Positions 51,809 through 61,747 are shown, counted from the stretch's first letter. The stretch: 64,000 nt of DNA from DATJMJ01 sp035503915 (GCA_035503915.1 DATJSU010000037.1:62001-126000), one strand, 5' to 3'. Numbers and translations are program-made. Notes: a model not told the origin generated them from the letters alone.

Positions 51809-52456
51809 GTGTTACTAAACCTGCGCCGTTCCTTCGTCTTCGCCATCGTCGCCATGGTGATCACCTTCATCTACATGCTCGCTGGTACGGGGCTGTCGCA
51901 GCTCGTCTTCAGCAAAACCGCAAACGGCTCGATCACGGCGAACGGGTCGACTCTCATCGGGCAAAACTGGTACAACTCGAAGACTTTCCACGGCCAGTGG
52001 TTCCTCGGCCGCCCCGACGATATGGGGCCGTACGCGGCCAACCCGAAAGAGAACGAGCCTGGAGGTGACAACCCCTTGGTGGCAAACGTGCCAGGGTCCA
52101 GCGCCCTGGTAGACGGCGAATCAGCGGCGACAAACCTGGGCCCGCGTTCGGAGATCCTCCTCCAAAATACCGAGGCGCTGATCGCCCTCTGGCACAAGCT
52201 TGGAGTCCCTCACCCGACGCCCGACTTGGTTACCACGTCGGGGAGCGGGCTCGATCCCGACATCGCGCCCGAGGACGCCAGGGCCCAGATCCCCATGGTC
52301 TCCAAGGCCACGGGCATCGCTCCGTCGGCGCTCGAGAAATTGATCTCTCGCGAAACTCACAGTGCAGAGTGGGGTTTTCTCGGAAGCAGCTATATTGACG
52401 TCCTCCAGTTGAACGAAGGCCTGGCCAAGCTCAGGGGAACATCGGCTACTCCATAG
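51809..52456 (+). CDS. kdpC: Potassium-transporting ATPase subunit KdpC
   Basis: 215 residues, GTG start. One N-terminal membrane segment (about residues 9-30, FVFAIVAMVITFIYMLAGTG) is followed by the external domain with NGSTLIGQNWYNSKTFHGQWFLGRPDD, HPTPDLVTTSGSGLDPDIAPEDARAQIP and VLQLNEGLAKL. It closes the kdpFABC operon and is convergent with the NarL-type regulator. Confidence 0.94.
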   Translation: MLLNLRRSFVFAIVAMVITFIYMLAGTGLSQLVFSKTANGSITANGSTLIGQNWYNSKTFHGQWFLGRPDDMGPYAANPKENEPGGDNPLVANVPGSSALVDGESAATNLGPRSEILLQNTEALIALWHKLGVPHPTPDLVTTSGSGLDPDIAPEDARAQIPMVSKATGIAPSALEKLISRETHSAEWGFLGSSYIDVLQLNEGLAKLRGTSATP

Positions 52457-52509
52457 GGACGGGGAAGCCAGGCTTGCCTTGGGGGAAGCCAGCACCGAGC
52501 CCAACGCGC

Positions 52510-53205
52510 TTAGGGCCCTGTGGGCCTTACCAGACCCGCTTCGAAAGCAAGCACCACGGCCTGGACCCGGTCACGAAGGGCGAGCTTGTTCAACAGATGG
52601 GAGACATGGGTCTTCACGGTCGCCTCCGATATGTAAAGGTCCGTCGCTATTTCGGCATTGCTCCGCCCCTTGGCCACCAGCTTGAGCACCTCGAGCTCTC
52701 TGTCGGTGAGCTGTGCCAGCACCTCCTGGCTGAGCCTGTTCGGGACTGGCGGTCCGTCACCAGGCGCCTGCCCGAGCGTAGGCAGGACCCGGGCCAGCAA
52801 GGTAGTTGTCACTGCGGGGGCCAGCAAGCTCCCGCCGTCGGCCACGACGCGCACGGCGTGTACCAGTTCCTCGGGGGTGGCGTCTTTCAAGAGGAAACCG
52901 CTGGCACCCGCTCTTAGCGCCTCGACCACGTACTCGTCGTGGCCAAAGGTGGTGAGTATGAGCACCCGTGCGCCGCAGATTTGCTTGGTTGCCTCGATCC
53001 CGTCCAGGCCCGGCATCCGGATGTCCATGAGCACCACGTCCGGGTGGGTACGCTCGACGCCCTCGAGGGCCGCCAAGCCGTCGGCTGCTTCGCCCACGAC
53101 TTCGATGCCGGGTTGGCTTGAAAGGATCATCCTGAACCCTTGGCGCATCAGGGGTTGGTCGTCCGCGATGAACACGCGGACAGGGTGATTTGCGCGCTCG
53201 CTCAT
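52510..53205 (-). CDS. NarL/LuxR-family response regulator
   Basis: 231 residues from the ATG at 53205, which overlaps the kinase stop. Receiver with Asp15/Asp16, phospho-Asp61 (VVLMDIRMPGLDG) and Lys107 (FLLKDATPEEL). The LuxR HTH is LTDRELEVLKLVAKGRSNAEIATDLYISEATVKTHVSHLLNKL. It is the last gene of an exporter-kinase-regulator operon and probably controls that operon. The signal is unknown. Confidence 0.92.
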   Translation of the reverse strand: MSERANHPVRVFIADDQPLMRQGFRMILSSQPGIEVVGEAADGLAALEGVERTHPDVVLMDIRMPGLDGIEATKQICGARVLILTTFGHDEYVVEALRAGASGFLLKDATPEELVHAVRVVADGGSLLAPAVTTTLLARVLPTLGQAPGDGPPVPNRLSQEVLAQLTDRELEVLKLVAKGRSNAEIATDLYISEATVKTHVSHLLNKLALRDRVQAVVLAFEAGLVRPTGP

Positions 53206-54512
53206 TGCCCGACCACCGGCAGCCACGCCTCCACAGCGAAGCCCTCGCCCTCTGGCCCCGCCTTCACCCACCCGTGGCAATGGGCGGCCCGCTCAGCCAT
53301 GCCCACCAAGCCTTGGCCTTGGTGACCCTGGACGGCAGCCACCCGGACCAGCGGTCGCCCGTTGCGGACCCGCACCGAGACCCCGCTGCCCCCGCAATCG
53401 ATGGCCACGACCGTCTCTGCCCCCGGGGCGTGCTTGACGATATTCGTGAGAGCCTCCTGGGTGACCCGGTAAGCGGCCAACGCGACGGCCGGAGGCAGGT
53501 CGGTGCTCTGACCGCTGAGCTCGAGCGTCACCGGCAGCCCCGCCAACCCTGCCCCTTCCACCAAGGCGCCCACGTCCTGGAGCGTGGGCTGGGGGGCCCG
53601 CGGCGCACCTCCGATCGCACCAGCACGGGCCAGAGCGGCGGCCGCTGCCGCTGCTCCCTTGGCCGGGACGCCAGGGCCCACCAGCAAGGTGTTGTCATCA
53701 GCGCTCGTTTCCCTCAGGGCACCCAACATCGCGCGCAGCTCGGCCATGGCCTGGCGGCCTCCCTGGATCATGGAGTCGAGCACTTCTCGGCCCTCATGGC
53801 CCGCGGGCAAAGTCTCGCGTACGGCGCCCGCCTGCACGACCAGGAGGCTTACGTGGTGGGCGACAACATCGTGCAGCTCCCGGGCGATGCGCACTCGTTC
53901 TTCAGCCACCGCTTGAGCCGCGTGATAGTTGCGCGCGCGCTCGGCCTGCTCGGCCCTTTCCTGGGCGGCCGCCAACAGGGCGCGCTGAGAGCTTATGACC
54001 AAGGCGCTCGCTACGGCGGCCACCAGGAACACCAAGTTGGGGGCCAGCGGGGTCACCAACGCTCCCCCAGCCACCACTCCGGCCACCGAGACAATGGCCC
54101 ACGCGGCGGTGGCCATGGCGAGGGCGCGGGCCGGGGGCCGCCGCACCACCAGCGAATACGTTGCCAGGGTGAGCAGGGTGAACTGAAGGTTGGTGCCAGG
54201 ACCGCTGACGGCGGCCCAGGCCACCAGCACACCGGTGACGAACACGACGGTGGCCTCGGGGCGCGTCGCTCGCCAGAGTAGGGCGAGCAGCGCCGCCACT
54301 TCTAGGGGAACGATGACTGCGGCGTGTGGCCCCCAACCGGCATTGCGGGTGTGCAGCTGGTGGGCGGTACTACTCAACAGCACGAGGGCGTAAGATGCGG
54401 CGGCGGCCCACTTGACAGCAAGCCAAACCGGGGTGGGGAGCCGGACTGTGTCCGGCAAGCCCCCACCCCAGCCCGGGGCCGAGGGGCCGGGCCCGGTGGC
54501 GCCCCCAGCCAT
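53202..54512 (-). CDS. NarL-type sensor histidine kinase
   Basis: 436 residues with five to six N-terminal hydrophobic segments (about residues 30-170). The HisKA_3 block EERVRIARELHDVVAHHVSLLVVQAGAV carries the phospho-His. The ATPase region has EALTNIVKHAPGAETV and GQGLVGMAERAAHCHG; the D box is GSGVSVRVRNG and lacks the usual DDG. Topology and order fit kinases that sense membrane stress and control ABC exporters. Confidence 0.88.
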   Translation of the reverse strand: MAGGATGPGPSAPGWGGGLPDTVRLPTPVWLAVKWAAAASYALVLLSSTAHQLHTRNAGWGPHAAVIVPLEVAALLALLWRATRPEATVVFVTGVLVAWAAVSGPGTNLQFTLLTLATYSLVVRRPPARALAMATAAWAIVSVAGVVAGGALVTPLAPNLVFLVAAVASALVISSQRALLAAAQERAEQAERARNYHAAQAVAEERVRIARELHDVVAHHVSLLVVQAGAVRETLPAGHEGREVLDSMIQGGRQAMAELRAMLGALRETSADDNTLLVGPGVPAKGAAAAAAALARAGAIGGAPRAPQPTLQDVGALVEGAGLAGLPVTLELSGQSTDLPPAVALAAYRVTQEALTNIVKHAPGAETVVAIDCGGSGVSVRVRNGRPLVRVAAVQGHQGQGLVGMAERAAHCHGWVKAGPEGEGFAVEAWLPVVGQ

Positions 54513-54519
54513 GGCTATC

Positions 54520-55359
54520 TCACTTTCCTCCCGCGTCCCTGCGTTGGAGCAGGAAGTAGCCGAGGGCGCCCAGCACGGCGACGAAAAGCGCCAGTTCCCC
54601 GAACCCGAGCCAAGCGGGCAAGGTGTTGGCGTCCCGGGTCACCATCACGACCTGCTCGCCAGCCCCCGTGGGCCAGTACTTCTCCACCGGCAGCCGCCAG
54701 GAGTTAGGTAGCGCCTCGAGCACTCCGGGGAGCACGAAGAGGACAGCGATGACCGAGGTGATGGCCGCCGCGGTGTACCGCAGGATGGTGCCTGCTGCCA
54801 CGGCCATGAGCCCGATGACCGCTATGTAGAGCCCGCCCCCGATCACCGCCCGGGCGACGTCGGGCTGGCTGAGCGAGGCCGTCGGCTGATGGCCGCTGAT
54901 CATGAGCTGGCCGACGAAGAACGCCACCCAGCTCACCAGCTCACCTGTCACAAGAGCCACGGCACCGAAGACGGCGGCTTTGGCGGCCAGCAACCGGCCC
55001 CGGCGGGGTACCGCCGCCAGGCTGGTGCGGATCATGCCCGTGCTGTACTCGCCGGTTATCGCCAGAACCCCGAGCACGGCGATGGTGAGCTGGCCGAACA
55101 CAAGCCCCGAGAGGCTTATGGAAGTCGGGTCCCAAGGCCCGTTCCCGGGGCCGTAGTGGACCGACGACTCGTAGGAGATGAGCGCCCCCAGCCCCAGTAC
55201 AAAGACCACGGTGGCCGCGAGGGTGAAGAACGTGGAGCGCAAGGTCCTGATCTTGGTCCACTCCGACAGCAAGGCGTCGGAGAACGTGGCGGGCCGGTAG
55301 CCCCTCGCCGACGGGGGACGGGTGACGGTCGCCGGTGCTTGCAGCGTGGTTATGGCCAT
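54520..55359 (-). CDS. ABC-2-type exporter permease
   Basis: 279 residues from an ATG at 55359 with GGAGGT ahead. Six hydrophobic segments follow the cytosolic SDALLSEWTKIRTLRSTFFTLAAT entry, with GEYSTGMIRTSLAAVPRRGRLLAAKAAVFGA typical of ABC-2 permeases next to bacitracin- or lantibiotic-type ATPases. It starts 4 bases after the ATPase stop. The substrate is unknown. Confidence 0.88.
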   Translation of the reverse strand: MAITTLQAPATVTRPPSARGYRPATFSDALLSEWTKIRTLRSTFFTLAATVVFVLGLGALISYESSVHYGPGNGPWDPTSISLSGLVFGQLTIAVLGVLAITGEYSTGMIRTSLAAVPRRGRLLAAKAAVFGAVALVTGELVSWVAFFVGQLMISGHQPTASLSQPDVARAVIGGGLYIAVIGLMAVAAGTILRYTAAAITSVIAVLFVLPGVLEALPNSWRLPVEKYWPTGAGEQVVMVTRDANTLPAWLGFGELALFVAVLGALGYFLLQRRDAGGK

Positions 55360-55363
55360 TGAC

Positions 55364-56308
55364 CTACCTCCAACCTGCGCCCAACGGCACCGGGTCAGCT
55401 GCGCCGGCGCCAGCGTGGAACTCCACACTGTCCTGGGTCAGTTCCATGAAGGCTTCCTCCAGTGATACCTCCTGGGGGGTCAGCTCGTAGAGCACCACGC
55501 CCCCTTCGGCGGCGAGCTTGCCGATCGACGGAGCTTCCAAGCCCTGGACCATCATGGCCCCGTCGGGGTGAGCTTCCACCGAGGCGCCAGCGTTCTCCAA
55601 CCGCACCTGGAGGACAGCGGCGTCGGGTGTGCGGACGAGGACTGCACGGCCAGAACCACGCTTGATGACGTCGTCCACGCTGGAGTCGGCGATGAGGCGC
55701 CCCTTGCCGATCACGATCAGGTGATCAGCCGTGAGGGCCATCTCGCTCATGAGGTGGCTGGACACGAGCACGGTGCGGCCCTGGGCGGCGAGGGCGCGCA
55801 TGAGGGTCCTGATCCAGCGGATGCCCTCCGGGTCGAGGCCGTTCACCGGCTCGTCGAACATCAGTACCGGCGGGTCACCCAACAAGGCCGCCGCTATGCC
55901 CAGGCGCTGGCTCATGCCGAGCGAGAACCCCTTGGCCCGCTTGCGGGCCACGTCGGTGAGACCCACCATGTCGAGGACCTCATCGACTCGCCGGCCTGGG
56001 ATGCCGTTGCTCTGCGCCAGGCACAATAGGTGGAAATAGGCGCGACGGCCGCCATGAAGAGCGCCTGCGTCGAGGAGGGCCCCGACTTCGCGCAACGGTG
56101 CCGGCAGGTCGACATAAGCCCGCCCGTCCACTGTTATATGTCCTGAAGTCGGCCGGTCGAGGCCGATGATGGCGCGCATCGTGGTGGTCTTGCCGGCACC
56201 GTTTGGCCCCAGGAACCCCGTGACCATGCCCGGGCTCACGTCGAACGACAGGTCGTTCACCGCCACAGTCGTGCCGAAGTGCTTTGTAAGGTTGCGCACT
56301 TCGATCAT
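55364..56308 (-). CDS. ABC exporter ATP-binding protein
   Basis: 314 residues with Walker A FLGPNGAGKTTTMRAI, signature FSLGMSQRLGIAAALL, Walker B LMFDEPVNGLDPEG and VLVSSHLMSEM. The C-terminal domain is typical of DrrA/BcrA-like ATPases. AGGAGG stands ahead of the ATG. It heads a four-gene operon (ATPase, permease, kinase, regulator), an arrangement linked to antimicrobial-peptide or lipid-stress response in other Gram-positives. Confidence 0.92.
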   Translation of the reverse strand: MIEVRNLTKHFGTTVAVNDLSFDVSPGMVTGFLGPNGAGKTTTMRAIIGLDRPTSGHITVDGRAYVDLPAPLREVGALLDAGALHGGRRAYFHLLCLAQSNGIPGRRVDEVLDMVGLTDVARKRAKGFSLGMSQRLGIAAALLGDPPVLMFDEPVNGLDPEGIRWIRTLMRALAAQGRTVLVSSHLMSEMALTADHLIVIGKGRLIADSSVDDVIKRGSGRAVLVRTPDAAVLQVRLENAGASVEAHPDGAMMVQGLEAPSIGKLAAEGGVVLYELTPQEVSLEEAFMELTQDSVEFHAGAGAADPVPLGAGWR

Positions 56309-56682
56309 CCACGTACCTCCTCGTCTGTGAGCCGCGTTCGCGGCCTCGGTACCATCGTGTCCCGGCTACTTACGTTGCGCATCGGCGCCAGGTCTGAAAT
56401 TCGGCTCATCCTCGAGGACGATGTCGCGATCGCGAACAGCAACCGGGCCGGCGCCCCACCGCCCGACGCCACTGGGCCGAGGAAACGTAAAAATTGCTCC
56501 CTCGGGTGTCACGAAAATGGTTTGGGTGGTGGCTGGGGACGTCCTTTATCGTGACCCCGACGATCGCGGGCGAGCTCGAGCCGGTCGTTGCCTTCGATCG
56601 GCATGAACGACTAGGGAAATTCTGCTGCTGGGGTGCTCCACAACAAACGCCCATATCCTCGAGGAGCAGTCGGAGAACCTCA
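56309..56682. other. Intergenic region without a recognisable gene
   Basis: About 370 bases between the exporter operon start and the secreted-protein stop. Short frames exist on both strands but none has a family match or ribosome site. It should contain the exporter promoter on the minus strand. I see no RNA gene or repeat. Confidence 0.5.
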
Positions 56683-57417
56683 TTAGGGGAGGCGGAAGGT
56701 CTTGTCCCCTTGCGTGCAGATGTTGCGTACTACGGGGTCGTGGGAGCCGGAGCCACAGTCCCATCCAGGGGTGGAGAAGCTAATTCCGTTCGAGCTGGTG
56801 GAGCCCTCGTTCCAAGCGACGTAGGCCTCGCCGCAGGTCATGTTGGTTACTGTCGTGTGGAAGAGGAGGCCGGGCTCGACCGAAAAGCACAGCTCGGTCC
56901 CCTTGGGGAGGGCATCTGCGGTCCAGTCGGCCTCCTCCGTGCAGGGCTGGTCCTGGATCGTCTCGGCGCGAAGGGCCCCGGTTCCTTTCGCCTTGCCGTC
57001 GCGCTCGAAGATCCCGGTCATTGTCACCGAGTAGTGGGGTGCGGGCGAGGTGTACGAGCTGAACGTGTCATCACGGACGTCAGCCCCCGCCAGGGGGAAG
57101 CTTTGAGTCGGCGCACAAAACGCGGCCGCCGGGGCGATGTTGACGACTCGGTCCCCGGGCGTCACGGCGAACTGCACGCCGACGGCGCTCCACGCGTTTT
57201 GGGTGACGGGGTACGCCCCGTCGTAGACGGTGCCGGTGACGAGGTAGGTGTCCCCGTGCGGCGCCTCTGCCCAGGCGGCGGGACCGACGAAGGAGAGCGG
57301 GAACAGCACTGCCATCACCGCGACCGCAATGCGCGAGTAGATCTCGACGCGCCCCAACATGCGGCCAGAGCGTACCGGCGGTACCGCACCCTCGTCAACG
57401 GCCCGGGGCGCGCTCAT
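56683..57417 (-). CDS. Unrecognised secreted or membrane-anchored protein
   Basis: 244 residues from the ATG at 57417 (ATG at 57426 also possible). A charged N-terminus is followed by one hydrophobic segment (about residues 30-48, RIAVAVMAVLFPLSFVGPA) and a candidate signal peptidase site near AWAEA. The mature part is beta-rich (YLVTGTVYDGAYPVTQNAW, FAVTPGDRVVNIAP) with several cysteines (FCAPT, PCTEE, LCFSV, TCGEA, DCGSG, NICTQ) that could pair. No family is recognised. Neighbours give no clue. Confidence 0.65.
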   Translation of the reverse strand: MSAPRAVDEGAVPPVRSGRMLGRVEIYSRIAVAVMAVLFPLSFVGPAAWAEAPHGDTYLVTGTVYDGAYPVTQNAWSAVGVQFAVTPGDRVVNIAPAAAFCAPTQSFPLAGADVRDDTFSSYTSPAPHYSVTMTGIFERDGKAKGTGALRAETIQDQPCTEEADWTADALPKGTELCFSVEPGLLFHTTVTNMTCGEAYVAWNEGSTSSNGISFSTPGWDCGSGSHDPVVRNICTQGDKTFRLP

Positions 57418-57576
57418 CGGGCCCAAAGTGGGCCAGCGTCGCCTTGGAATGGCTCCCCATTTCCGCGGCGGTGACGGTGCGCGAGGCGATCGGCAGGAAA
57501 ATCATGTCGCTCGTGCCGGTCGGCGTGCGTATGGAGCCAGGCATCTCTGCGTGATGGTAGAGGGTGTATTTTCGGG

Positions 57577-57648
<72 letters not shown>

Positions 57649-57836
57649 GGCGCAACAAGCATACCTGTGTGCCCGGGGCCTGCTCTCAGGGTGGCCGGGA
57701 ACTACCGGGAGACCAGTTGGGCCCTGACTACGGCAACCCGTAGCCCAGAACATGCACGCGGCCTCGGGCTCGTCAATCTCTGCCGAGCCTCAATTGCCGT
57801 CGGCCGGGTAGCTCGGCCTGGCACGATGGACGTCAC

Positions 57837-59222
57837 ATGGTCCCTGACCCGGGCGCCGAACCGGCGCCTCCCCGTAAGCGAGGTACGCGATCGCTCTCCG
57901 CTCAGGGGCAGCGCGGCGCAATAATTGACGGGACCAGCACCGCGCCACTCCCGAGGTACCTTCTCCCGGACAGCGCTCAAGTTGACCCCAGCGGTGCCCT
58001 TCTCGTCGGGGGCATCGACGTCCTGGATTTGGTGAGAGAGGTAGGGACGCCCGTCTTCATCTACGACGAGGGCCACCTTCGCGCCCGCTGCCGGGAGGCG
58101 CGGGACGCGTTCGGGCCCCGGGTCGCTTACGCGTCCAAGGCCTTTCTCTGTAAGGCAATGGCGCGCCTTGCTGACGAAGAGGGTTGTTGCATTGACGTTT
58201 CTACCGGCGGCGAGCTCACAGTGGCCTTGGCGGCCGGCGTGCCGGCCGAGAGGCTTGTCCTCCACGGCAACAACAAGTCCGAAGCGGAGCTTGAGAGAGC
58301 ACTGAGCGCGGGCGTTGGCCGGATAGTGGTCGACTCTTTCGACGAGATAGACCGTTTAGCAAGACTTTCCGGGCGGCGAAGGGGCGAGCCGCTCGCAGGC
58401 GTACTGATACGCGTAACGCCCGGCATCGAAGCTCACACCCACGAGTACGTGATGACCGGGCAAGAAGACTCCAAGTTTGGTTTCGGCCTGATGTCCGGCG
58501 CTGCAGCCGAAGCTGCCGAGAGGCTCCGCCACCCGGTCGCGGGTGCCCATCTTCTTGGCTTGCACGCCCATATCGGGTCGCAGATTTTTTCACTCGACAG
58601 CTTCCGCCGGGCGCTGTTGGCTCTTGCACCCTTATGTCTGGAGCTCGAGCTGGACGAGCTTTGCATCGGAGGCGGCCTTGGGGCCCCGTACGTCACGGGC
58701 GAGACCGCGCCATCGATCACCGAATGGGCGCAAGCCGTCCATCAAGCAGCCAAGGAAGCCGGTTTGCCGCATAGGGTCGTAATTTCGGCCGAGCCGGGCC
58801 GCGCGATAGCCGCTGCCGCGGCTATTACCTGTTACACGGTTGGCACGATCAAGGAACTACCCGGCTTACGTACCTATGTCAGTGTCGACGGTGGCATGAG
58901 CGACAACCCTCGCCCGGTGCTTTACGGCTCGGGCTACGAGGCCTTCCTCCCCCGGGCAACAAGCGCAGAAAGGCCGCGCCGCATCACCGTCGTCGGGAAG
59001 CATTGTGAATCGGGTGACGTAGTTATAAGGGACGCCAGGGTGCCAGAGGACCTCGCGGTTGGAGACGTCCTGGCCACGCCGGTCACCGGTGCCTATGGCC
59101 GCTCGATGGCTTCCAACTACAACAAAGTGCCGCGCCCGCCAGTGGTTTTCGTGCGGGACGGTGGCTGGCGCACCGTCGTCCGGCGAGAGACATATGAGGA
59201 CCTGCTGGCCCTCGACAGCTAA
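57837..59222 (+). CDS. lysA: Diaminopimelate decarboxylase
   Basis: PLP enzyme that makes lysine from meso-diaminopimelate. The 461 residues include the PLP lysine in RVAYASKAFLCKAMA. HGNNKSEAEL, GLHAHIGSQIF, CIGGGLGAPYV and the C-terminal GKHCESGDVV with the substrate cysteine of the partner subunit are also present. The first 40 residues are a poorly conserved leader. It begins a lysA-hom-thrC-rho-rpmE run, the conserved order in actinobacteria. Confidence 0.94.
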   Translation: MVPDPGAEPAPPRKRGTRSLSAQGQRGAIIDGTSTAPLPRYLLPDSAQVDPSGALLVGGIDVLDLVREVGTPVFIYDEGHLRARCREARDAFGPRVAYASKAFLCKAMARLADEEGCCIDVSTGGELTVALAAGVPAERLVLHGNNKSEAELERALSAGVGRIVVDSFDEIDRLARLSGRRRGEPLAGVLIRVTPGIEAHTHEYVMTGQEDSKFGFGLMSGAAAEAAERLRHPVAGAHLLGLHAHIGSQIFSLDSFRRALLALAPLCLELELDELCIGGGLGAPYVTGETAPSITEWAQAVHQAAKEAGLPHRVVISAEPGRAIAAAAAITCYTVGTIKELPGLRTYVSVDGGMSDNPRPVLYGSGYEAFLPRATSAERPRRITVVGKHCESGDVVIRDARVPEDLAVGDVLATPVTGAYGRSMASNYNKVPRPPVVFVRDGGWRTVVRRETYEDLLALDS

Positions 59223-59372
59223 GGAAAGCGGTCTAGGGACCGCCGCGCCTATGACCGCCGAGCCGTCTTCCTGGCAAAGAGCCCACTTCGATAGCTAGCC
59301 TGCCGTGTCATAGCGACCGCTCCCCAGACCACTTCACCGAGCCTTGCCGGAGGGGTACATCCCGACAGACCG

Positions 59373-60701
59373 CTGGTACGGGTAGGCCTCTTGGGCTGCG
59401 GCAATGTCGGCGCGGCCTTGGCCCGCATGCTCCTCACGGACGCCGAGCACATCGCCGGCCGCACCGGCATGCGCCTCGAGCTGGCACGGGTCGCCGTCCG
59501 CTCGGCTACCAAAGAGCGGGGCGTCCCCGGCGTCGAGCCCCTGCTTACAACCGACCCAGCCGCCGTCGTCAACGACGAGAGCATCGACGTGGTCGTCGAG
59601 GTCATGGGTGGTATCTCGCCGGCGCGCGACCTCATGCTCGCCGCGCTCCGCAAGGGCAAGCCCGTAGTAAGTGCGAACAAGGAGCTGCTCGCCAACCACG
59701 GTAGTGAGCTTTGGGAGACAGCCAGCCGGGCGGGTGTCGACTTGCTCTTCGAGGCAGCCGTTGCGGGGGGGATCCCGCTCATCAGGGCGCTGCGCGAATC
59801 TCTCGCGGGCGAACGGATACACCGGGTGATGGGCATCGTCAACGGGACGACCAACTACATCCTGACCAGGATGTCTGCCTCCGGGGCGAGTTACCAGGAA
59901 GCGCTCGCAGAGGCGCAGGGGCTCGGCTATGCGGAACGGGACCCGACGGCCGACGTCGAAGGTTTCGACGCCGCCGCGAAGGCGGCGATCCTCGCAAACG
60001 TGGCCTTCGGCGCCAAGGTTGTCGCAGGCGACGTCTACCGGGAGGGCATCTCCGCCATCAGCGGCCAAGACATCCAGGCGGCGACCCGGCTGGGTTTCGA
60101 GATCAAGCTGCTCGCGATCATCGAGTCCGACGCCGATGGAGCGCTCGGCGTACGCGTCCACCCGGCTATGGTCCCGAACGCGCACCCACTTGCGTCCGTG
60201 CGCGATTCGTTCAACGCGGTCTTTGTCGAAGGGGACGCCCTGGGGCAATTGATGCTCCTTGGCAGGGGCGCCGGAGGGCCGCCGACCGCAAGCGCCGTGC
60301 TGGGGGACCTCGTCGACGCTGCTCACAACCTCACCATGAAGGGAGCCGCCCGAAAGCTCGAGCTCCGCGATGTACGCATCCGCCCCATCGACGACCTGCG
60401 ATGCGCGTATTACCTGAGGCTCCTCGTCGTTGACAGACCCGGTGTGCTGGCAGCCATAGCGGGCGTGCTCGGCCGCCACCAGGTTTCGGTGCGCTCGATG
60501 GAGCAGGATGCCCCCGAGCCCGAGGACGGCATCGTGGCACCGACGTGGGCGAGGCCCGGGACGCCCGGAGAGGGAGAGGCCCACCTCGTCTTCGTCACTC
60601 ACCCGGCCTACGAACGTGACATGCAGGCGTGCTTGCACGAGCTCCGCCAGCTCGATGCCGTGCGCCGGGTAGGCGGCCTGCTGCGGGTGGCCGGTTCTTG
60701 A
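59373..60701 (+). CDS. hom: Homoserine dehydrogenase
   Basis: Converts aspartate semialdehyde to homoserine on the way to threonine and methionine. NAD(P)-binding VRVGLLGCGNVGAALARML is followed by VVSANKELLANHG, MGIVNGTTNYILTRMS, EAQGLGYAERDPTADVEGFDAAAKAAIL and a C-terminal ACT domain (YYLRLLVVDRPGVLAAIAGVLG). The start is a problem. The only conventional start codon in range is a TTG at 59391, inside the Rossmann strand, so I place it at a CTG at 59373 (443 residues) on homology grounds. The end overlaps thrC by 4 bases. Confidence 0.9.
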   Translation: MVRVGLLGCGNVGAALARMLLTDAEHIAGRTGMRLELARVAVRSATKERGVPGVEPLLTTDPAAVVNDESIDVVVEVMGGISPARDLMLAALRKGKPVVSANKELLANHGSELWETASRAGVDLLFEAAVAGGIPLIRALRESLAGERIHRVMGIVNGTTNYILTRMSASGASYQEALAEAQGLGYAERDPTADVEGFDAAAKAAILANVAFGAKVVAGDVYREGISAISGQDIQAATRLGFEIKLLAIIESDADGALGVRVHPAMVPNAHPLASVRDSFNAVFVEGDALGQLMLLGRGAGGPPTASAVLGDLVDAAHNLTMKGAARKLELRDVRIRPIDDLRCAYYLRLLVVDRPGVLAAIAGVLGRHQVSVRSMEQDAPEPEDGIVAPTWARPGTPGEGEAHLVFVTHPAYERDMQACLHELRQLDAVRRVGGLLRVAGS

Positions 60702-61747
60702 CCGAGGGCCAGGTGTGGCGGGGTGTCATCGAGGAGTACCGCCAGCACCTGCCGGTCAGCCAAGCCACACCGGTGGTAAGCCTCCTGGAGGGAGGTACCC
60801 CCCTCTTGGAGGCGCCGCGCCTTTCGCAGCGCACCGGTGCCCGGGTGTGGCTGAAGATCGAGGGGGCCAACCCGACGGGCTCGTTCAAGGACCGTGGGAT
60901 GACAGTGGCGATCTCAAAGGCGGCCGAAGAAGGCGCCAAGGCAGTCGTGTGTGGTTCGACTGGCAATACATCTGCGTCAGCGGCGGCTTATGCTGCGCGC
61001 GCCGGGCTTTCTTGTGCTGTGCTCATCCCGGATGGCTACATCGCTCTTGGCAAGTTGGCCCAAGCCCTCGTTCACGGAGCGAAAGTCGTGCAAGTGCGGG
61101 GAAATTTTGACCGTGCGCTCTCACTGGTGCGGGAGCTGGCGGAGGCTGAGCCGGTCACGGTCGTCAACTCCATAAACCCTTACCGGATCGAGGGCCAAAA
61201 GACGGGGGCTTTCGAGATAGTCGACGTGCTCGGCGCAGCACCCGTTATGCATTGCATGCCGGTCGGCAACGCGGGCAATATAACGGCGTACTGGAAGGGG
61301 TACCGCGAGTACCAGGATGCGGGCAAAGTCAAGGGCCTCCCGCGTATGTTCGGTTTCCAGGCTGCCGGGGCCGCCCCGATTGTCCTCGGTCACCCGGTCG
61401 AAAAGCCCGAGACAATTGCGACCGCCATCCGCATCGGCAAACCTGCCTCGTGGTACGGGGCGAGCGCGGCCGCCGCCGAGTCCGGTGGCCTTATCGATGC
61501 TGTCAGCGACGAGGACATCCTGGACGCCTACCGTTTCCTGGCGAAAGAGGAGTCCGTGTTCTGCGAGCCTGCTTCGGCTGCCTCGGTCGCCGGGCTCCTC
61601 AAGGTGGGCGCGCCAGCGGGTTCACGGGTCGTTTGTGTGCTTACCGGGCATGGTTTGAAGGACCCCGACGTTGCAATCAGCCAGATTGCCGTGCCGAAAG
61701 CCGTCGAGGCTGACATCGGGGCCGTGCGTGAGGAGCTCGGGCTGTAG
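60698..61747 (+). CDS. thrC: Threonine synthase
   Basis: PLP enzyme that forms threonine from O-phosphohomoserine. 349 residues from a TTG overlapping the hom stop (TTGA). The PLP lysine is in NPTGSFKDRGMTVA, and CGSTGNTSASAAAYAARAG plus MPVGNAGNITAYWKGYREY are typical. The order hom-thrC is usual, but the homoserine kinase gene thrB that normally follows is absent; rho comes next. Confidence 0.94.
   Translation: MTEGQVWRGVIEEYRQHLPVSQATPVVSLLEGGTPLLEAPRLSQRTGARVWLKIEGANPTGSFKDRGMTVAISKAAEEGAKAVVCGSTGNTSASAAAYAARAGLSCAVLIPDGYIALGKLAQALVHGAKVVQVRGNFDRALSLVRELAEAEPVTVVNSINPYRIEGQKTGAFEIVDVLGAAPVMHCMPVGNAGNITAYWKGYREYQDAGKVKGLPRMFGFQAAGAAPIVLGHPVEKPETIATAIRIGKPASWYGASAAAAESGGLIDAVSDEDILDAYRFLAKEESVFCEPASAASVAGLLKVGAPAGSRVVCVLTGHGLKDPDVAISQIAVPKAVEADIGAVREELGL

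Noticed and set aside
53190..54281. Plus-strand open frame of 363 codons
   Set aside because: Antisense to the NarL-type kinase; no recognisable domain.
59334..60638. Minus-strand open frame of 434 codons
   Set aside because: Antisense to hom; composition and lack of motifs mark it as a shadow.
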